From Schizochytrium sp. TIO01 (Eukaryota > Sar > Bigyra > Thraustochytrida > Thraustochytriidae), in NCBI GenBank assembly GCA_004764695.1, contig SMSO01000014.1, positions 2,865,148 to 2,929,147 on the forward strand: a stretch of DNA of 64,000 bases, written 5' to 3'. Below are positions 1-10,296 of this stretch, piece by piece (positions within the stretch are counted from its first letter, which is position 1; each line of letters begins with the position of its first letter). A program made the position numbers and the translations under genes. The notes below the pieces were generated by a model that was not told the origin of the DNA, made no database searches, and saw only the letters and a program-made list of their open reading frames with translations.

Positions 1-2171
1 TTTTCTTCTAAAACGTTTTGACGATCAACTTCCTTGGGATTATCTTGGCTTTGAGGTTGTTCCTTATTAGAAATACTGGTTTGTTGAGCAGCAGCAGCGG
101 CAGAGGGGACGGCAGGGGAAGTCTGAGACGAAAAGGAATCCTCGAGTTCTTTAAGTTGCGCTTCCAGATCCTGATCTGACTTCGTATGCACTGTTTTCGC
201 ATTTTGGGATCTCATTGTGTCTTTTATTAAAGAAGCATGTTCAGCTTGCTTCGTGGCTTGATATGGTTGCGATGTGGAGTCAACATCTGGAGAAAGTGTT
301 TCTTGACTACCAGCATTGTCAAACAAATTGGTGCGCTGGGATAATTGTGAGTTTTTCACATCTGTGGAAGGCTCCTGTAGAGACCCCACAGTTTTTATTT
401 CTGTCACTGTGCGTGTTTGTGCAGCGCCTTCTTCGCAGCTGCCATCACCATCGCTAGTAGCTTGTCTCGCTCGCTTCGTGCTAGAGACCACGCGGTTGGA
501 AATGGACTGAGAGGACCGAGTTGATGCAACGGAATCTTGAGAATAATCTTTCTCAGAGTTTGCTGATCTTCTACTTGTATGACGTTGTTCCTGGACATGA
601 AACTTCCTCCTTGTTTCTTCCGAGCGTTCTTTGCTGGGGTCACTCGCAATGCTATCTTGTTGAGACAATATCTCCTCCAGTTTGCGCATTCGACGATTTT
701 GGGTAGCCCTTAATTCGCGTGCTTCACGATCGTCTTCAGCAGCATTCCCAGAGAGCCATCCAACCAGGTCTTCGTCCTCCTCGAGGTCCTCCTCACCATT
801 CCTTGCTGCACGTCTGCGAGGTAACGTTCGCGTATGACCATCTTGTCTAACTCCATGTTCTTCTTCGTAAGCACGCATGTCTTGAGTATCTGTGAGCTCA
901 TGAGCCCCAAAGACTCGCTCAATATTGCGGGGAGTGATAATAATAGAGTGAGTTGCGTATCCTTCGCGATTGAAATGAGCACGGAAAACAGTAAAGTCCT
1001 TTAATATTATAGCAGCTCCTTCAGAAAAGTCATACTCATCTGAACTGAGAACTTTAGGATGGACCTCAGACTCCATCTCTCCTGTTGGATCTGCAACTAT
1101 ACACATTGCTCCTTCTTCAAGATAATGAGACTTAATAACAACCACAGCGAGGGAAGGAACCTTGCGAGCATTACCTAATCGGTTTTCTAGTATTGCCTTG
1201 ATTGAGTAATCCTCGATGACAGACGGATAACGGCGTTCAACCATTGTCCATGCAGCAGATTCGAATGGATTGCGATGAGCTTCTTTATCAGGTCCAAATC
1301 CATCGTTTGAGTATTCTACCTCGCCACCCCTTAGTTCTTCTATATCATCCGTAGCCTGCCCAACATCAAAACAGCTGCTTGTGCGAAATTTTCGTGATGA
1401 ACTCTGACCAGCAGGTAGATCAGCTGCACCAAAATTAATTGTTGTTTGCACTAAGCCTCTTCCACGATCACGATCACGATCACGATCACGATCATGATCA
1501 CGATCACGATCATTGTCGTTACTAGCATATCTACTATTTTCGATATCTCTCTGTGATGCGCCCATAGCTGCGTTAGACGCCCTTTGCCGCTGTGAGCTAG
1601 AGTCGTTCTCAAAAATAGTTCCTCTTAATTGTGCATTTGACTCAAGCTCAACACGGACTCGAGATTCTGTTTGTTGCGCAGGCTGAACCTGTCTTGGAGG
1701 CTTGAACTCATGTCTTAACCCAAGCTTTGAGATTTTCCCCATTGATGCCATTTCCTGCGAAGAAACTTTAAGGCAAAAATCACTGCTAATTGCAGCATTT
1801 GCTCGGGATGCCCAGAAGACATGAGATTTGCGAATTTTACGACCTTGAGTAGTTGATTCCTCGTCCACTTCCTCACATTTATCATTAATGATTTGGTTTC
1901 CATGGGACGTCGATATACGGGGTTCTGGAGCCGACATTGGTTCCTCGTTATTTCGCTCGTGCGAGCTCGCCTCTCGGTCTCGTTTCCCAGTCCGCGAACT
2001 AGGTTGGTTCCGTCGAGCATCACTGCTGCTACTGCCATGGACGTTTCCTTTACCTTGACCCTTAGATTGAGACTCTACAAAAGAAAGGTTTCCATACGAG
2101 AAGTTTGACGCCTGTGAGGCATCATTCCCGCCCTCCTCGTCTCCGTATGGGCCGCCGCCGTGAGAAGGCAT
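1..2171 (-). CDS. HROB: HROB-like homologous recombination OB-fold protein (partial, C-terminus off the left edge)
   Basis: An unbroken reading frame runs on the minus strand from the ATG at 2171 to the left edge (723 codons, no stop). Residues about 305-420 match the OB-fold domain of HROB/C17orf53 (MCM8IP): a conserved Trp at about 308, KVPSLAVVV at 337-345, DPTGEM starting at Asp361, then a hydrophobic strand and a SIIITPRNIERVF-like end. In animals HROB loads the MCM8-MCM9 helicase for homologous recombination and crosslink repair in the nucleus. The N-terminal 300 residues are polar and disordered, with an Arg-Asp repeat. The region after the domain is acidic, Ser/Gln-rich and low in complexity, and its end is not visible. 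The family call rests on remembered motifs. The domain is convincing; equivalence of function is inferred. The gene is divergent from the next gene at 3541. Confidence 0.72.
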   Translation of the reverse strand, partial: MPSHGGGPYGDEEGGNDASQASNFSYGNLSFVESQSKGQGKGNVHGSSSSDARRNQPSSRTGKRDREASSHERNNEEPMSAPEPRISTSHGNQIINDKCEEVDEESTTQGRKIRKSHVFWASRANAAISSDFCLKVSSQEMASMGKISKLGLRHEFKPPRQVQPAQQTESRVRVELESNAQLRGTIFENDSSSQRQRASNAAMGASQRDIENSRYASNDNDRDRDHDRDRDRDRDRGRGLVQTTINFGAADLPAGQSSSRKFRTSSCFDVGQATDDIEELRGGEVEYSNDGFGPDKEAHRNPFESAAWTMVERRYPSVIEDYSIKAILENRLGNARKVPSLAVVVIKSHYLEEGAMCIVADPTGEMESEVHPKVLSSDEYDFSEGAAIILKDFTVFRAHFNREGYATHSIIITPRNIERVFGAHELTDTQDMRAYEEEHGVRQDGHTRTLPRRRAARNGEEDLEEDEDLVGWLSGNAAEDDREARELRATQNRRMRKLEEILSQQDSIASDPSKERSEETRRKFHVQEQRHTSRRSANSEKDYSQDSVASTRSSQSISNRVVSSTKRARQATSDGDGSCEEGAAQTRTVTEIKTVGSLQEPSTDVKNSQLSQRTNLFDNAGSQETLSPDVDSTSQPYQATKQAEHASLIKDTMRSQNAKTVHTKSDQDLEAQLKELEDSFSSQTSPAVPSAAAAAQQTSISNKEQPQSQDNPKEVDRQNVLEE
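1464..1512. repeat. Hexanucleotide repeat encoding Arg-Asp dipeptides
   Basis: About eight tandem copies of CGATCA lie inside the HROB-like frame. On the minus strand they read as GATCGT, giving a run of alternating Asp and Arg with one His substitution. The six-base unit preserves the frame whatever the copy number, so length variation between strains would be tolerated. Confidence 0.9.
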
Positions 2172-3540
2172 CGCTTAGTTAGTCAAAGTTCTGCTTTTTA
2201 AAGTTTGACAATCATGACAAATGATGGTTAAGTGAAGTGCGGAACCCATAATTTGGAATTGTGGGTTTCGCTGATAAGAATATTTGTATGCTCACATGTG
2301 CAAGTTCATGAGGTTGTTGCCGGTAGACAAACATGTGCTATGGAACCAACAAACAAACAAGTAGAGTATTTCGTAGGGAAAGATTCTTCCTTTGAGAAAT
2401 CTAATCATCTGTAGGGTACTGGTCACCGTGGAAGGGTTTGCAAAGCGTAGACCATAGATATTCTGCGTCCCAAATGAATTGTAAAATTCAAGAACACGCT
2501 ATCTAGTTCTTTCCTTTTTTCATAATTTTTGTACGAATTTCATAATTGTATACGGATCTGCAGTATTCCATATACATTGCAAACGCTTTGCCAGGAATTA
2601 TTCGCCTTAAGGTCCACGTTCTAGGTTGCGCTTTGTGCGTAAGGATGATCTCAGTTACTTCATGCATCAACATGGGACGCGAAGTCTCTTTTACTTATAA
2701 CATGGGAACACAAGATTAGAAAACACTCCAGACTTTATGATTTCACGTAGACGCGTATTCCTCAAATTTTATTGATCTCGGTGCACGGAATTCAACTTAA
2801 GTGAAAGCCTGTTTAAATGGTGCACTTTACTCAATCTTTATTGTTTAGGTATGAAGGTAGGTAGTGCACACTTTGGAGACTCCTGAAACGCATTTGCTAC
2901 AAGTGCCATACGTGGATTGACGACATGGAGTTGTAAACCTAGGTTTATTTGCTCTATCTCATCAATTCATCTAGTGTGTGCAATAGCATGTTGCTTCACC
3001 GCGTCAGAGTCAAAGTTTTAAGTCCAATGATTGTATTACGAGCAATTTCTTTTCTTTTCTCTTCTCTTCTCTTCTCTTCTAATTTAAAAAAATAGTAGAA
3101 AAAAAAAGAGAGATAATTGAAACCACCTCCAAGCAGAGAGAACTATCTTGCTTATCAAACAGAAGCAACTCGCCTACTGCAGGATTTCAACCAAGGAGCG
3201 ATTTGGACTCAATTTTGTATGAGAAACAATGAAAATCACAAGTCTAGATACCAGGAGTCATTATTTGTGTTTAATGATCACCTAGTAATGAGTAATGGTT
3301 TTGGGTAAAGTTTTATCCAAGCTAAAAGACTTGATAAAGGAGTTGCTCTGATTATTGAGAGGATCATACCATAGCAGGTACCTACCATTGTCAATGTGAA
3401 ATCGCATGCGAAGGAGGTATTACCTCTCCTTTTGTTAATACGAGGAGTACTTACCTAATGAAAACGATCCAGGTTTAAACTAGTTTAGGGAGGTGAGCTT
3501 ATAGTTAGCAGTAAGTGCCTAACTAGTACTTCTTTTGGTA
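2172..3540. other. Divergent intergenic region
   Basis: This 1.4 kb spacer separates two divergently transcribed genes and should hold both promoters. No coding frame with an ATG and recognisable content was found. It contains a CT-rich microsatellite at 3047-3080 and copies of the dispersed GGTAGGTA/TACCTACC motif at about 2856-2864 and 3376-3387. No TATA box or start site can be assigned from sequence alone. Confidence 0.6.
3047..3080. repeat. (TTTTC/TCTTC)n pyrimidine microsatellite
   Basis: Pentanucleotide pyrimidine repeat, first TTTTC units then TCTTC units, ending in an A-rich stretch. Confidence 0.85.
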
Positions 3541-5913
3541 ATGGCCACTCGCACTCGTATAACCAGGGTCACTCTGTATCATTCATTATCTTGCTTGAAT
3601 AATTTACTTGTCAAAATAATCGAGCAGACCCCAATTACAAAGGCCGGTACTTTTCAGGTATCTAGCTCTGAAGTGACAACAACACTGAAGGTGGAGAAGC
3701 TGGACAGGCCCTGTTATATTAACATGAAAAATAACCAAATTGCCGCGAGAAGCTACGAGCACATTTCTTATGAACACTTGAAAGAGAAAGAGCACATGCC
3801 AGAAGAACTTGAAGTAGGAAATTTGCTTGATTTGCACAATGAGGCCATAATTGATGTTGGTAAAAATGAATACCGACGGGGGAAGAATAGACACATTGAA
3901 ACTATTCTTTTCACCTGCACTGTCTTTATGTTCTGTATGGCAATGAGCTTAATAGCATCAAACTTAGAACTGAAAAAAAATGAAAACAGTCTCACAAACA
4001 TCTCGATGCAGGGTTCGAAAATATCCAGTGAAGCGGATAATGAAATAAGTGTACCAATATCAGAACCGAGGCAGTATGATTTCAATAATAACAAGCCAAG
4101 ACAACCAACGCAGAGCAGAGAAAAGACATCGATTCCATCCCAGAAAGAAAGCGTGAACGGCGTACAGATAGACTTGTCCCATTTTATCCGTGGGGTGTCG
4201 ATACTAACAGATCAAATTAAGTCTGAGTATGCACGCTTCTTTCAAGATCGATCTTTGCAAAGACTCGGAACATCTCCAGAATACAAGATTGACATTCATA
4301 ACAAATCGAAAGTAGAGCGCAAAGTGCAGCGTTACAACGAAATTGTTGCAGCCCGTGACACTTTCTGTGGAGACTTTGAGTCCTTCATCTTGAACCTTGA
4401 GGGGGGACTCCCAGCTAACTCAACAACGATACCGGAGTCCTCATGGAACTGGGAATTGGTCTTACCTGAGGAGTACGAGCAAGCCCCCGAAAAAGTTGTG
4501 TGCGGTGGTCCTCACAAGGGTTGCGGCGCAAAGTCTGTCTTGAAATCATATCGCTGTACATTTGCTGACCCATCACGCCCGAATGTTAACATCACTCTCG
4601 AACGTGTTGGTGCATTTAATCTTCCTGGAAACTATGATTGGGGGTCTGCCGCTTGGTCAGACGTTGGGGGTTTTAAGCATACGCATTACGGCAAAACATT
4701 TTCTGTTCTTGGTGGTATGTTTGTTCCAACAATGAAAAATGGGACAGAGATCGGTTATCCACCGCTGCATATTCATCATGCTCACCTTTATGCTTACAGT
4801 GACTTGAAGGAGCGCTCAGAAAAGACCATGCGTAACCATCAGTATCAGACAGATATTCATCATGTACTTCTTCAGGCACATGGAGACACTGAATGCTTTA
4901 CAGAGAATGGCGGGCGAGCGTGCTGGTTAGCTGAGCTTGATGAGGGGCTCGGGTATGTCGTATACGATCAGAGATCAGGGTTCGCTGCCGACTTCGATCT
5001 CAATAACGTTTTGAGCACCCCTCTTGTTGACGTTTATATGGATGTATATATCTTATGGAGGGATGAATTACCTGAGAAAGCAAGCACCTATGTTCACATC
5101 AGCAATGGTTGTTTTGGTGAAGGTACATGCACGTATGATATTCCCGCAGACGAAAGCAGCTCAATTTGGTGGCATCGCTATCAGTTTTATTTCCCTGGAA
5201 CCGCCTATAATTTTGAACTCCATACGCATCAGACCTTCTCAGATTCTACCTTTTTCATCAAAGGGAAAAATGTCTTCGAGAGGCTTGATAAATTCAGGAA
5301 AGGTCTTCCCCTCCCCCTCATTGTCGATTGTCATGAAGAGCTCGGAGATTCTTTGGAAGCTGCTAAGGAATTGATTCTCAATGCAGTTATGCAAGTCGAA
5401 GACGCTGAGCTTGTATGTGAACAAGTCAGGCCAAACCTACTCCTTGATTGTACAAACGTTAATACAACCGGAGAATGCATGGTTTTTGATAAGCGATTAG
5501 CGATTAATTGTCAATCCTCCATTCATGTTGACAAAGGCGATGAGATTGTTGCTATTGCGTTTAATCGTTCGCCTCCACGTCATTGGATATCCCGAGACTC
5601 AGATTTCTTCCGCTTACAATTATATGGAAATAAATTTGCCTTGAAGCAACATACAGTTCTTCGCATGCAATTTACTCATGATGAAACTTGGACTCCCGAG
5701 CGAGCATCAGATATCCCGCCTGCATTCTTCCACTACTCAGACCTTGCGAGTGGTCCAATCAATATGGATAACCTCACGGCAAAGGAAATTGACATCCTTG
5801 CACACTCTCATAGATATATTAGCCAAACATGCCCGAGCTCAATATCGTTTAACCTTGAACAAAAGAAAGCAGCAAAAGTTCATCACTCTACAACTACTTC
5901 ACCGGCACCATAA
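3541..5913 (+). CDS. Single-pass membrane protein with large His-rich ectodomain, possibly copper monooxygenase-like
   Basis: First ATG at 3541 gives 790 residues; the Met codon at 3724 is an equally reasonable start. A hydrophobic segment at about 121-141 (FTCTVFMFCMAMSLIA) without a preceding signal sequence suggests a type II membrane protein with about 650 lumenal or extracellular residues carrying several N-x-S/T sites and many cysteines. Histidine clusters stand out: HTH at 380-382, HIHHAH at 410-415, HH at 440-441 and HTHQ at 561-564. Paired HH and HTH motifs on beta strands recall the two copper sites of peptidylglycine/dopamine monooxygenases (PHM/DBH), but I could not align the whole fold. 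The function is unknown; a copper-binding oxidase is one hypothesis. No close family was recognised. The gene is divergent from the HROB-like gene. Confidence 0.7.
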   Translation: MATRTRITRVTLYHSLSCLNNLLVKIIEQTPITKAGTFQVSSSEVTTTLKVEKLDRPCYINMKNNQIAARSYEHISYEHLKEKEHMPEELEVGNLLDLHNEAIIDVGKNEYRRGKNRHIETILFTCTVFMFCMAMSLIASNLELKKNENSLTNISMQGSKISSEADNEISVPISEPRQYDFNNNKPRQPTQSREKTSIPSQKESVNGVQIDLSHFIRGVSILTDQIKSEYARFFQDRSLQRLGTSPEYKIDIHNKSKVERKVQRYNEIVAARDTFCGDFESFILNLEGGLPANSTTIPESSWNWELVLPEEYEQAPEKVVCGGPHKGCGAKSVLKSYRCTFADPSRPNVNITLERVGAFNLPGNYDWGSAAWSDVGGFKHTHYGKTFSVLGGMFVPTMKNGTEIGYPPLHIHHAHLYAYSDLKERSEKTMRNHQYQTDIHHVLLQAHGDTECFTENGGRACWLAELDEGLGYVVYDQRSGFAADFDLNNVLSTPLVDVYMDVYILWRDELPEKASTYVHISNGCFGEGTCTYDIPADESSSIWWHRYQFYFPGTAYNFELHTHQTFSDSTFFIKGKNVFERLDKFRKGLPLPLIVDCHEELGDSLEAAKELILNAVMQVEDAELVCEQVRPNLLLDCTNVNTTGECMVFDKRLAINCQSSIHVDKGDEIVAIAFNRSPPRHWISRDSDFFRLQLYGNKFALKQHTVLRMQFTHDETWTPERASDIPPAFFHYSDLASGPINMDNLTAKEIDILAHSHRYISQTCPSSISFNLEQKKAAKVHHSTTTSPAP

Positions 5914-6841
5914 TCTGGACAATTGAACTTTAGGCTTTAAAATCTCGCCTTGCCTAGCTTCACTAGCACGATAATAAATATATATGTCCTAGACATTCAA
6001 TAGTTGAAGATTGCGCCTTACTTCGTTACCTTCTATTTGCATACAAATTATCGAAGCCGAGGCCATCGTCGCTGGTCTTCTGGTCGTCTGCTGCAACAAC
6101 TATTGGAACCACATTCGTCTCCAATATCTCAATCTCGATCCTAAGCCGAATAAATCAGCGCGGCCGTGCTGCTCCATACTCAAAACTTGCAGGACAGTGC
6201 TCAGTTTATCTGCGCCTCCGCGAATCGTTCATTCCATAAGCTATTCAACACATAGATCTGAAACGAAGGTCTTAGTTTCCTTTGGCTATTGCTCTCGGAA
6301 GGCCCAAATTAAGCTCTTTCCGTCTCGCGGTAGTTAGATTCCGGCCAGAAACGAAGTGAGGAGATATAAAGAAAATAGAAATAGAAATAATGTAATCGTT
6401 CGTACTCCTGAGTTCATTATACAAGCTGATCTACAAATTCTTCACCAACGGCGAAACCTTAAGTCGCCATCTTTCTTCTTTCAAGGGCTCCTTCGGCTAA
6501 CTTCTTAAATCTTCAATTCATCTTGATTCTTGAACTTGAAGTTTCTAACCACCACCCCTGCGGGTCTAACTACCGCTACCCCTACAGTTTTGATTAGATG
6601 ACATTAATTGCGTTTAAAGAAAGAAAGAAAAGATTGAATTGTGTGGAACTCGAATTTTAAAGTTAAAAAAAACACCGCATTGGAAATTGACAGAGCATTA
6701 CAAAGCAAAGCAAAGCAGAGCAAAGAAGAGCAGAGCAAAAGAAACAAACCTAACCGATTCCGTTGCCAAAGCCGAATCGACTCACGATCGCGGTCGCGTG
6801 AAGCTAGGTTGTTGTAGTATCTCGCAACTACGTTGCGCAAG
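5914..6841. other. Intergenic region upstream of DHFR-TS
   Basis: This 0.9 kb spacer separates two same-strand genes. No supported gene. The last 140 bases are purine-rich and probably form the DHFR-TS leader, with an imperfect CAAAG/CAGAG repeat at 6701-6740. Confidence 0.55.
6701..6740. repeat. Imperfect CAAAG/CAGAG repeat in the probable DHFR-TS leader
   Basis: A run of CAAAG and CAGAG units 100-140 bases upstream of the DHFR-TS ATG, probably transcribed. No known function. Confidence 0.7.
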
Positions 6842-8431
6842 ATGAGCTCGAGCGCCAGCAAGGCGGCCGCTGGTGTGCCAGTAAGCCTTGTGGTTGCCGT
6901 GGCTGAGAACGGCGGCATCGGAATCGATGGCAATCTCCCGTGGCGTCTCCGCAATGAGCTTCGCGTCTTCAAGCAAATGACGTGCTCTGTGAATGATGCT
7001 GCCAAGAAAAATGCAGTAATCATGGGCCGCAAGACCTGGAGCAGCATTCCCTCCAAAATGAGGCCTCTCGAGGGTCGCGTCAATGTTGTGCTTTCTCGCA
7101 AGGCCATTGACAGTACCGGCGTAGAGAGCCTCCGCAAGGAGCTCGACATTCCTGCTGATGTGGATGTCTGCGGAAGCCTCGATGCCGCTCTCAAGGCGCT
7201 CGAGTCTCGCTCTGATATTGAGCGAGCATTCGTCATTGGAGGTGCCAGCGTCTATGCTGAAGCCCTTCTTCATGAGTCTTGCGAGAGTGTGCATCTCACC
7301 AGGGTCTATGGTGACTTCAAGTGCGATACTTTCTTTCCTGAGATGGACGAAGCTGTTTTCCGATGCACAGGACACCCTGAGCTAGCCCCTGAGGGGCGTC
7401 AAGAGGAGGAGGGCATCTCCTACGAGTTTCTGCTTTTTGAGAAGAACCACAACCCTGCTGAAGGATCTCGTTCGGCAAGCCCAGTTTCTGCAGCCAGTGA
7501 AGCACCTGAAGAAGCAGCCACCCCTGCAGTTGCCCGCCCTGTCCCCGCTGCACCTCATGGATTGCGCCATGAGGAATATCAGTACCTTGATATGGTACGC
7601 TATGTGCTTGAGAATGGCGATGACCGCGGTGACCGTACTGGAACCGGAACCCTCTCGACGTTTGGAACTACCATGCGTTTCAGCCTTCGCGACGACACAA
7701 TTCCTCTTTTGACTACCAAGCGCGTCTTTTGGCGTGGTGTTGCTGAGGAACTGCTGTGGTTTGTCTCTGGCGACACCAGTGCCAAGACACTTCAGGAAAA
7801 GAACATCCACATTTGGGATGGAAATGGATCGCGCGAGTACCTTGATAAGCTTGGCCTGACCGATCGTGAGGAGGGCGACCTTGGTCCTGTTTACGGTTTT
7901 CAGTGGCGTCACTTTGGTGCAGAGTACAAGACCATGCACGATGACTACACCGGTCAGGGCGTTGACCAAGTTGCGCAGCTTATCAATACAATCAAGAACA
8001 ACCCGAACGACCGTCGCATGATTATTTCTGCCTGGAACCCGGCTGCCTTCCATTTGATGGCTTTGCCTCCTTGCCACATGTTTGCTCAATTCTACGTGTC
8101 ACGCGGTGAGCTCTCTTGTCAAATGTACCAACGCTCTGGTGACATCGGCCTCGGTGTTCCATTCAACATCGCATCTTACGCCCTTCTCACTCACATGGTC
8201 GCGAAGTGTACTGGACTCAAGCCTGGTGAATTCATTCATGTCATTGGTGACTGCCACATTTACAAGAACCACGTTGAGCCGCTTAAGGAGCAGCTTGATC
8301 GTGAGCCCCGCGAGTTCCCGAAGCTTAAAATCAACACTGACAACACTGACATTGATAAGTTCAAGTACGAGGACTTTGAACTTATTGGCTACAAACCGCA
8401 CAAAACGATCAAGATGGAAATGTCTGTATAA
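6842..8431 (+). CDS. DHFR-TS: Bifunctional dihydrofolate reductase-thymidylate synthase
   Basis: 529 residues from the ATG at 6842. DHFR occupies about residues 14-202: [18 protein letters not shown] at 25-42, including the catalytic acid Glu39, the GRKTW loop, and FVIGGASVY near 131-139. A Pro/Ala/Glu-rich linker of about 40 residues joins it to TS at 245-529: [11 protein letters not shown] for phosphate binding, [19 protein letters not shown] with the nucleophile Cys411, [19 protein letters not shown], and the C-terminal KMEMSV. The enzyme makes dTMP from dUMP and regenerates tetrahydrofolate, normally in the cytosol. This fusion is typical of plants, alveolates and stramenopiles. Codons are richer in G and C than in neighbouring genes, suggesting good expression. 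HPPK-DHPS, also in folate metabolism, lies 21 kb downstream. Confidence 0.98.
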   Translation: MSSSASKAAAGVPVSLVVAVAENGGIGIDGNLPWRLRNELRVFKQMTCSVNDAAKKNAVIMGRKTWSSIPSKMRPLEGRVNVVLSRKAIDSTGVESLRKELDIPADVDVCGSLDAALKALESRSDIERAFVIGGASVYAEALLHESCESVHLTRVYGDFKCDTFFPEMDEAVFRCTGHPELAPEGRQEEEGISYEFLLFEKNHNPAEGSRSASPVSAASEAPEEAATPAVARPVPAAPHGLRHEEYQYLDMVRYVLENGDDRGDRTGTGTLSTFGTTMRFSLRDDTIPLLTTKRVFWRGVAEELLWFVSGDTSAKTLQEKNIHIWDGNGSREYLDKLGLTDREEGDLGPVYGFQWRHFGAEYKTMHDDYTGQGVDQVAQLINTIKNNPNDRRMIISAWNPAAFHLMALPPCHMFAQFYVSRGELSCQMYQRSGDIGLGVPFNIASYALLTHMVAKCTGLKPGEFIHVIGDCHIYKNHVEPLKEQLDREPREFPKLKINTDNTDIDKFKYEDFELIGYKPHKTIKMEMSV

Positions 8432-8790
8432 ACTCGATAAATCTTCATTTTATACGTCCCGCAAGGGCACATACAACTGCTTCTTCAAAAGCACACCTAA
8501 GCGAACTGTACTACAGAATTAACATTCAGAATCATCTTATCCTTATCTCATGGTACTTATGGATTTTCTGCTAAAGAGTAGTTTGGGGAAGGAAGACCAA
8601 AAGGAGCAGATATTGCGGTGCAAGGTTGTATGTCATACAAGCTTATAAGCTTACAAGGAATTCGAATGCTTAGAGCATATGTTGAGGAATGACTCAAGCG
8701 ATAGGTAGTAAGCAGTCCATCGATTTGAGAAGGCATACAATAATACTCAAGCAAAAAACAATTCATCAAGTTAGTAGACACAAATATCGT
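8432..8790. other. Convergent 3' spacer
   Basis: A 359 bp spacer between the stops of DHFR-TS (plus) and the TMEM128-like gene (minus). It must carry both 3' ends. No gene was seen. Confidence 0.6.
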
Positions 8791-9303
8791 TTACATAGCA
8801 GGAAGAAAGTGAGCACTCATGAGCGCTCCGAGCCAAAGTACACCAAGAACAGCTGGCGTAAGAAGCCCAAATGCAGGCCAGAATCCAATAATGAGAAAAA
8901 GACCACTCAACAATGAGATGCCGCCTGTAACAGGCAGCATTTGAGGACTGTAAACTGATGGTTCCACATCGCTCTTTAACACGCGCGGTACAAACACAGC
9001 CATATAGAGAATGAGACAAGCTGCCACAATAAAAAAGAAAAGTCCAATACTGAACGATATTTGATTGAGTTTTTCCCCAGAACGTGCCACATTGATGAAA
9101 TCGGAGTACCATCCCGTGAAGCCAGCTGCAAGTACCCATAATGCAGCATGCATTTTCACAGCATATTCCTCGGCTCGCTGAGAACGAACTGCGCGTGCTT
9201 TTGCTCTGGTAGTCTTGGAACCACTGACCTGGCTTTGTACATCGTCTTCACTAGGTGTCTCACTCACCCGCTGATACTGCACTCTACGCGGACGGCTGGA
9301 CAT
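8791..9303 (-). CDS. TMEM128: TMEM128-like four-helix membrane protein
   Basis: 170 residues from the ATG at 9303; an in-frame Met at 9342 would add 13 residues. The N-terminal 55 residues are charged and cytosolic in character. Four hydrophobic segments follow: ALWVLAAGFTGWY, a long helix around FSIGLFFFIVAACLILYMAV, VTGGISLLSGLFLIIGFW, and AVLGVLWLGALM. The pattern W-x-L-x-x-x-x-x-x-x-Y-x-D-F in helix 1 and the conserved PxTGG/LPIT entry to helix 3 match animal TMEM128, which has about 165 residues and four helices. TMEM128 is a poorly characterised ER-type membrane protein, so no function is assigned. The gene is convergent with DHFR-TS. Confidence 0.7.
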   Translation of the reverse strand: MSSRPRRVQYQRVSETPSEDDVQSQVSGSKTTRAKARAVRSQRAEEYAVKMHAALWVLAAGFTGWYSDFINVARSGEKLNQISFSIGLFFFIVAACLILYMAVFVPRVLKSDVEPSVYSPQMLPVTGGISLLSGLFLIIGFWPAFGLLTPAVLGVLWLGALMSAHFLPAM

Positions 9304-10296
9304 ATCTTCTTGAGAAAGAATCTTGCCTTGAAGAAAGTTCATGCACCAAAGAAAGCTCAATTATTTTCCAAGGGGCCTATCTGTATTTGTGAGTAGACTT
9401 TCGAAAAGGGTGACGAAGCAAGCCAACTACTTTGCAAGCTTCAGGCTAATGATATATTGCCGGAGCTTCGTTGCAGATCACCAGGAGGCTAGCACAAGTC
9501 CGCCACGTGGCACCGACCTCAGCAACCTTTACAAGAGCAGGATACTTCCGCCACCACACAGGTCCACCCGAACTGAGCGGAGCGTGGTTGAGCCCGGTTT
9601 TTAGAACTGATGCACAAACAGTCAGTCACCTTCTCCGACAATTGACACCCGCCCAAAAGAACAATAAAAAACTTTTTAAAATCGACCCTTTATAAGGGCC
9701 TAGATGATGACACCGCGGCTGCGCAACGCTTTTAGGGGAAAGTATCCGTTACGATACCCAGGTGCAAAATCAGATATGGGTATTAAACCGAACTAGTCGC
9801 TTCCTTAGGCTGCTTCATTAAACCATTGGCAATATAAAAATAAGTAGGAGGTAGAGTTGATACTAATAATTAGAGTTAGTCATAAGAGCTTGCGTTCAAA
9901 TCGAAAGGGGAGAAAATATGCATGTGTGTACAAGATTCGCCTTTGAGAGAACAACCCTTCTTGGTAATCTATGCGGAAGAATATAATTGGCTGAATCTGT
10001 TTGTTGACGAGCTCAGTGTTTGGCCTTAGCACGCAGAAAGCATAAAATTGCGAGAAGCGCGCAATATCTACGGAAGTGGGAATTGCTACCTGGCACAGGT
10101 GCGCCAAGCTAAGCAATACTGCATTTTTTTTGTTCATCAAAGAGTCTCTACAAAGTATCATTTGCGACGGCCTTGGTGAACAGCGTGATCCAAGGCCATT
10201 ATTGTGGCACGCGTTCACCAATTACAAAGCACGTTTCCTGCAAAGTCTGAAGCAGAGACTTTGTTCCCCACATTATCTTGAGCTTAACCTGGGAAA
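9304..10296. other. Divergent intergenic region, no gene seen
   Basis: This 1 kb region lies between the TMEM128-like gene (minus) and the EF-hand gene (plus). It should contain both promoters. Open frames here lack an ATG or recognisable content. Confidence 0.5.
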
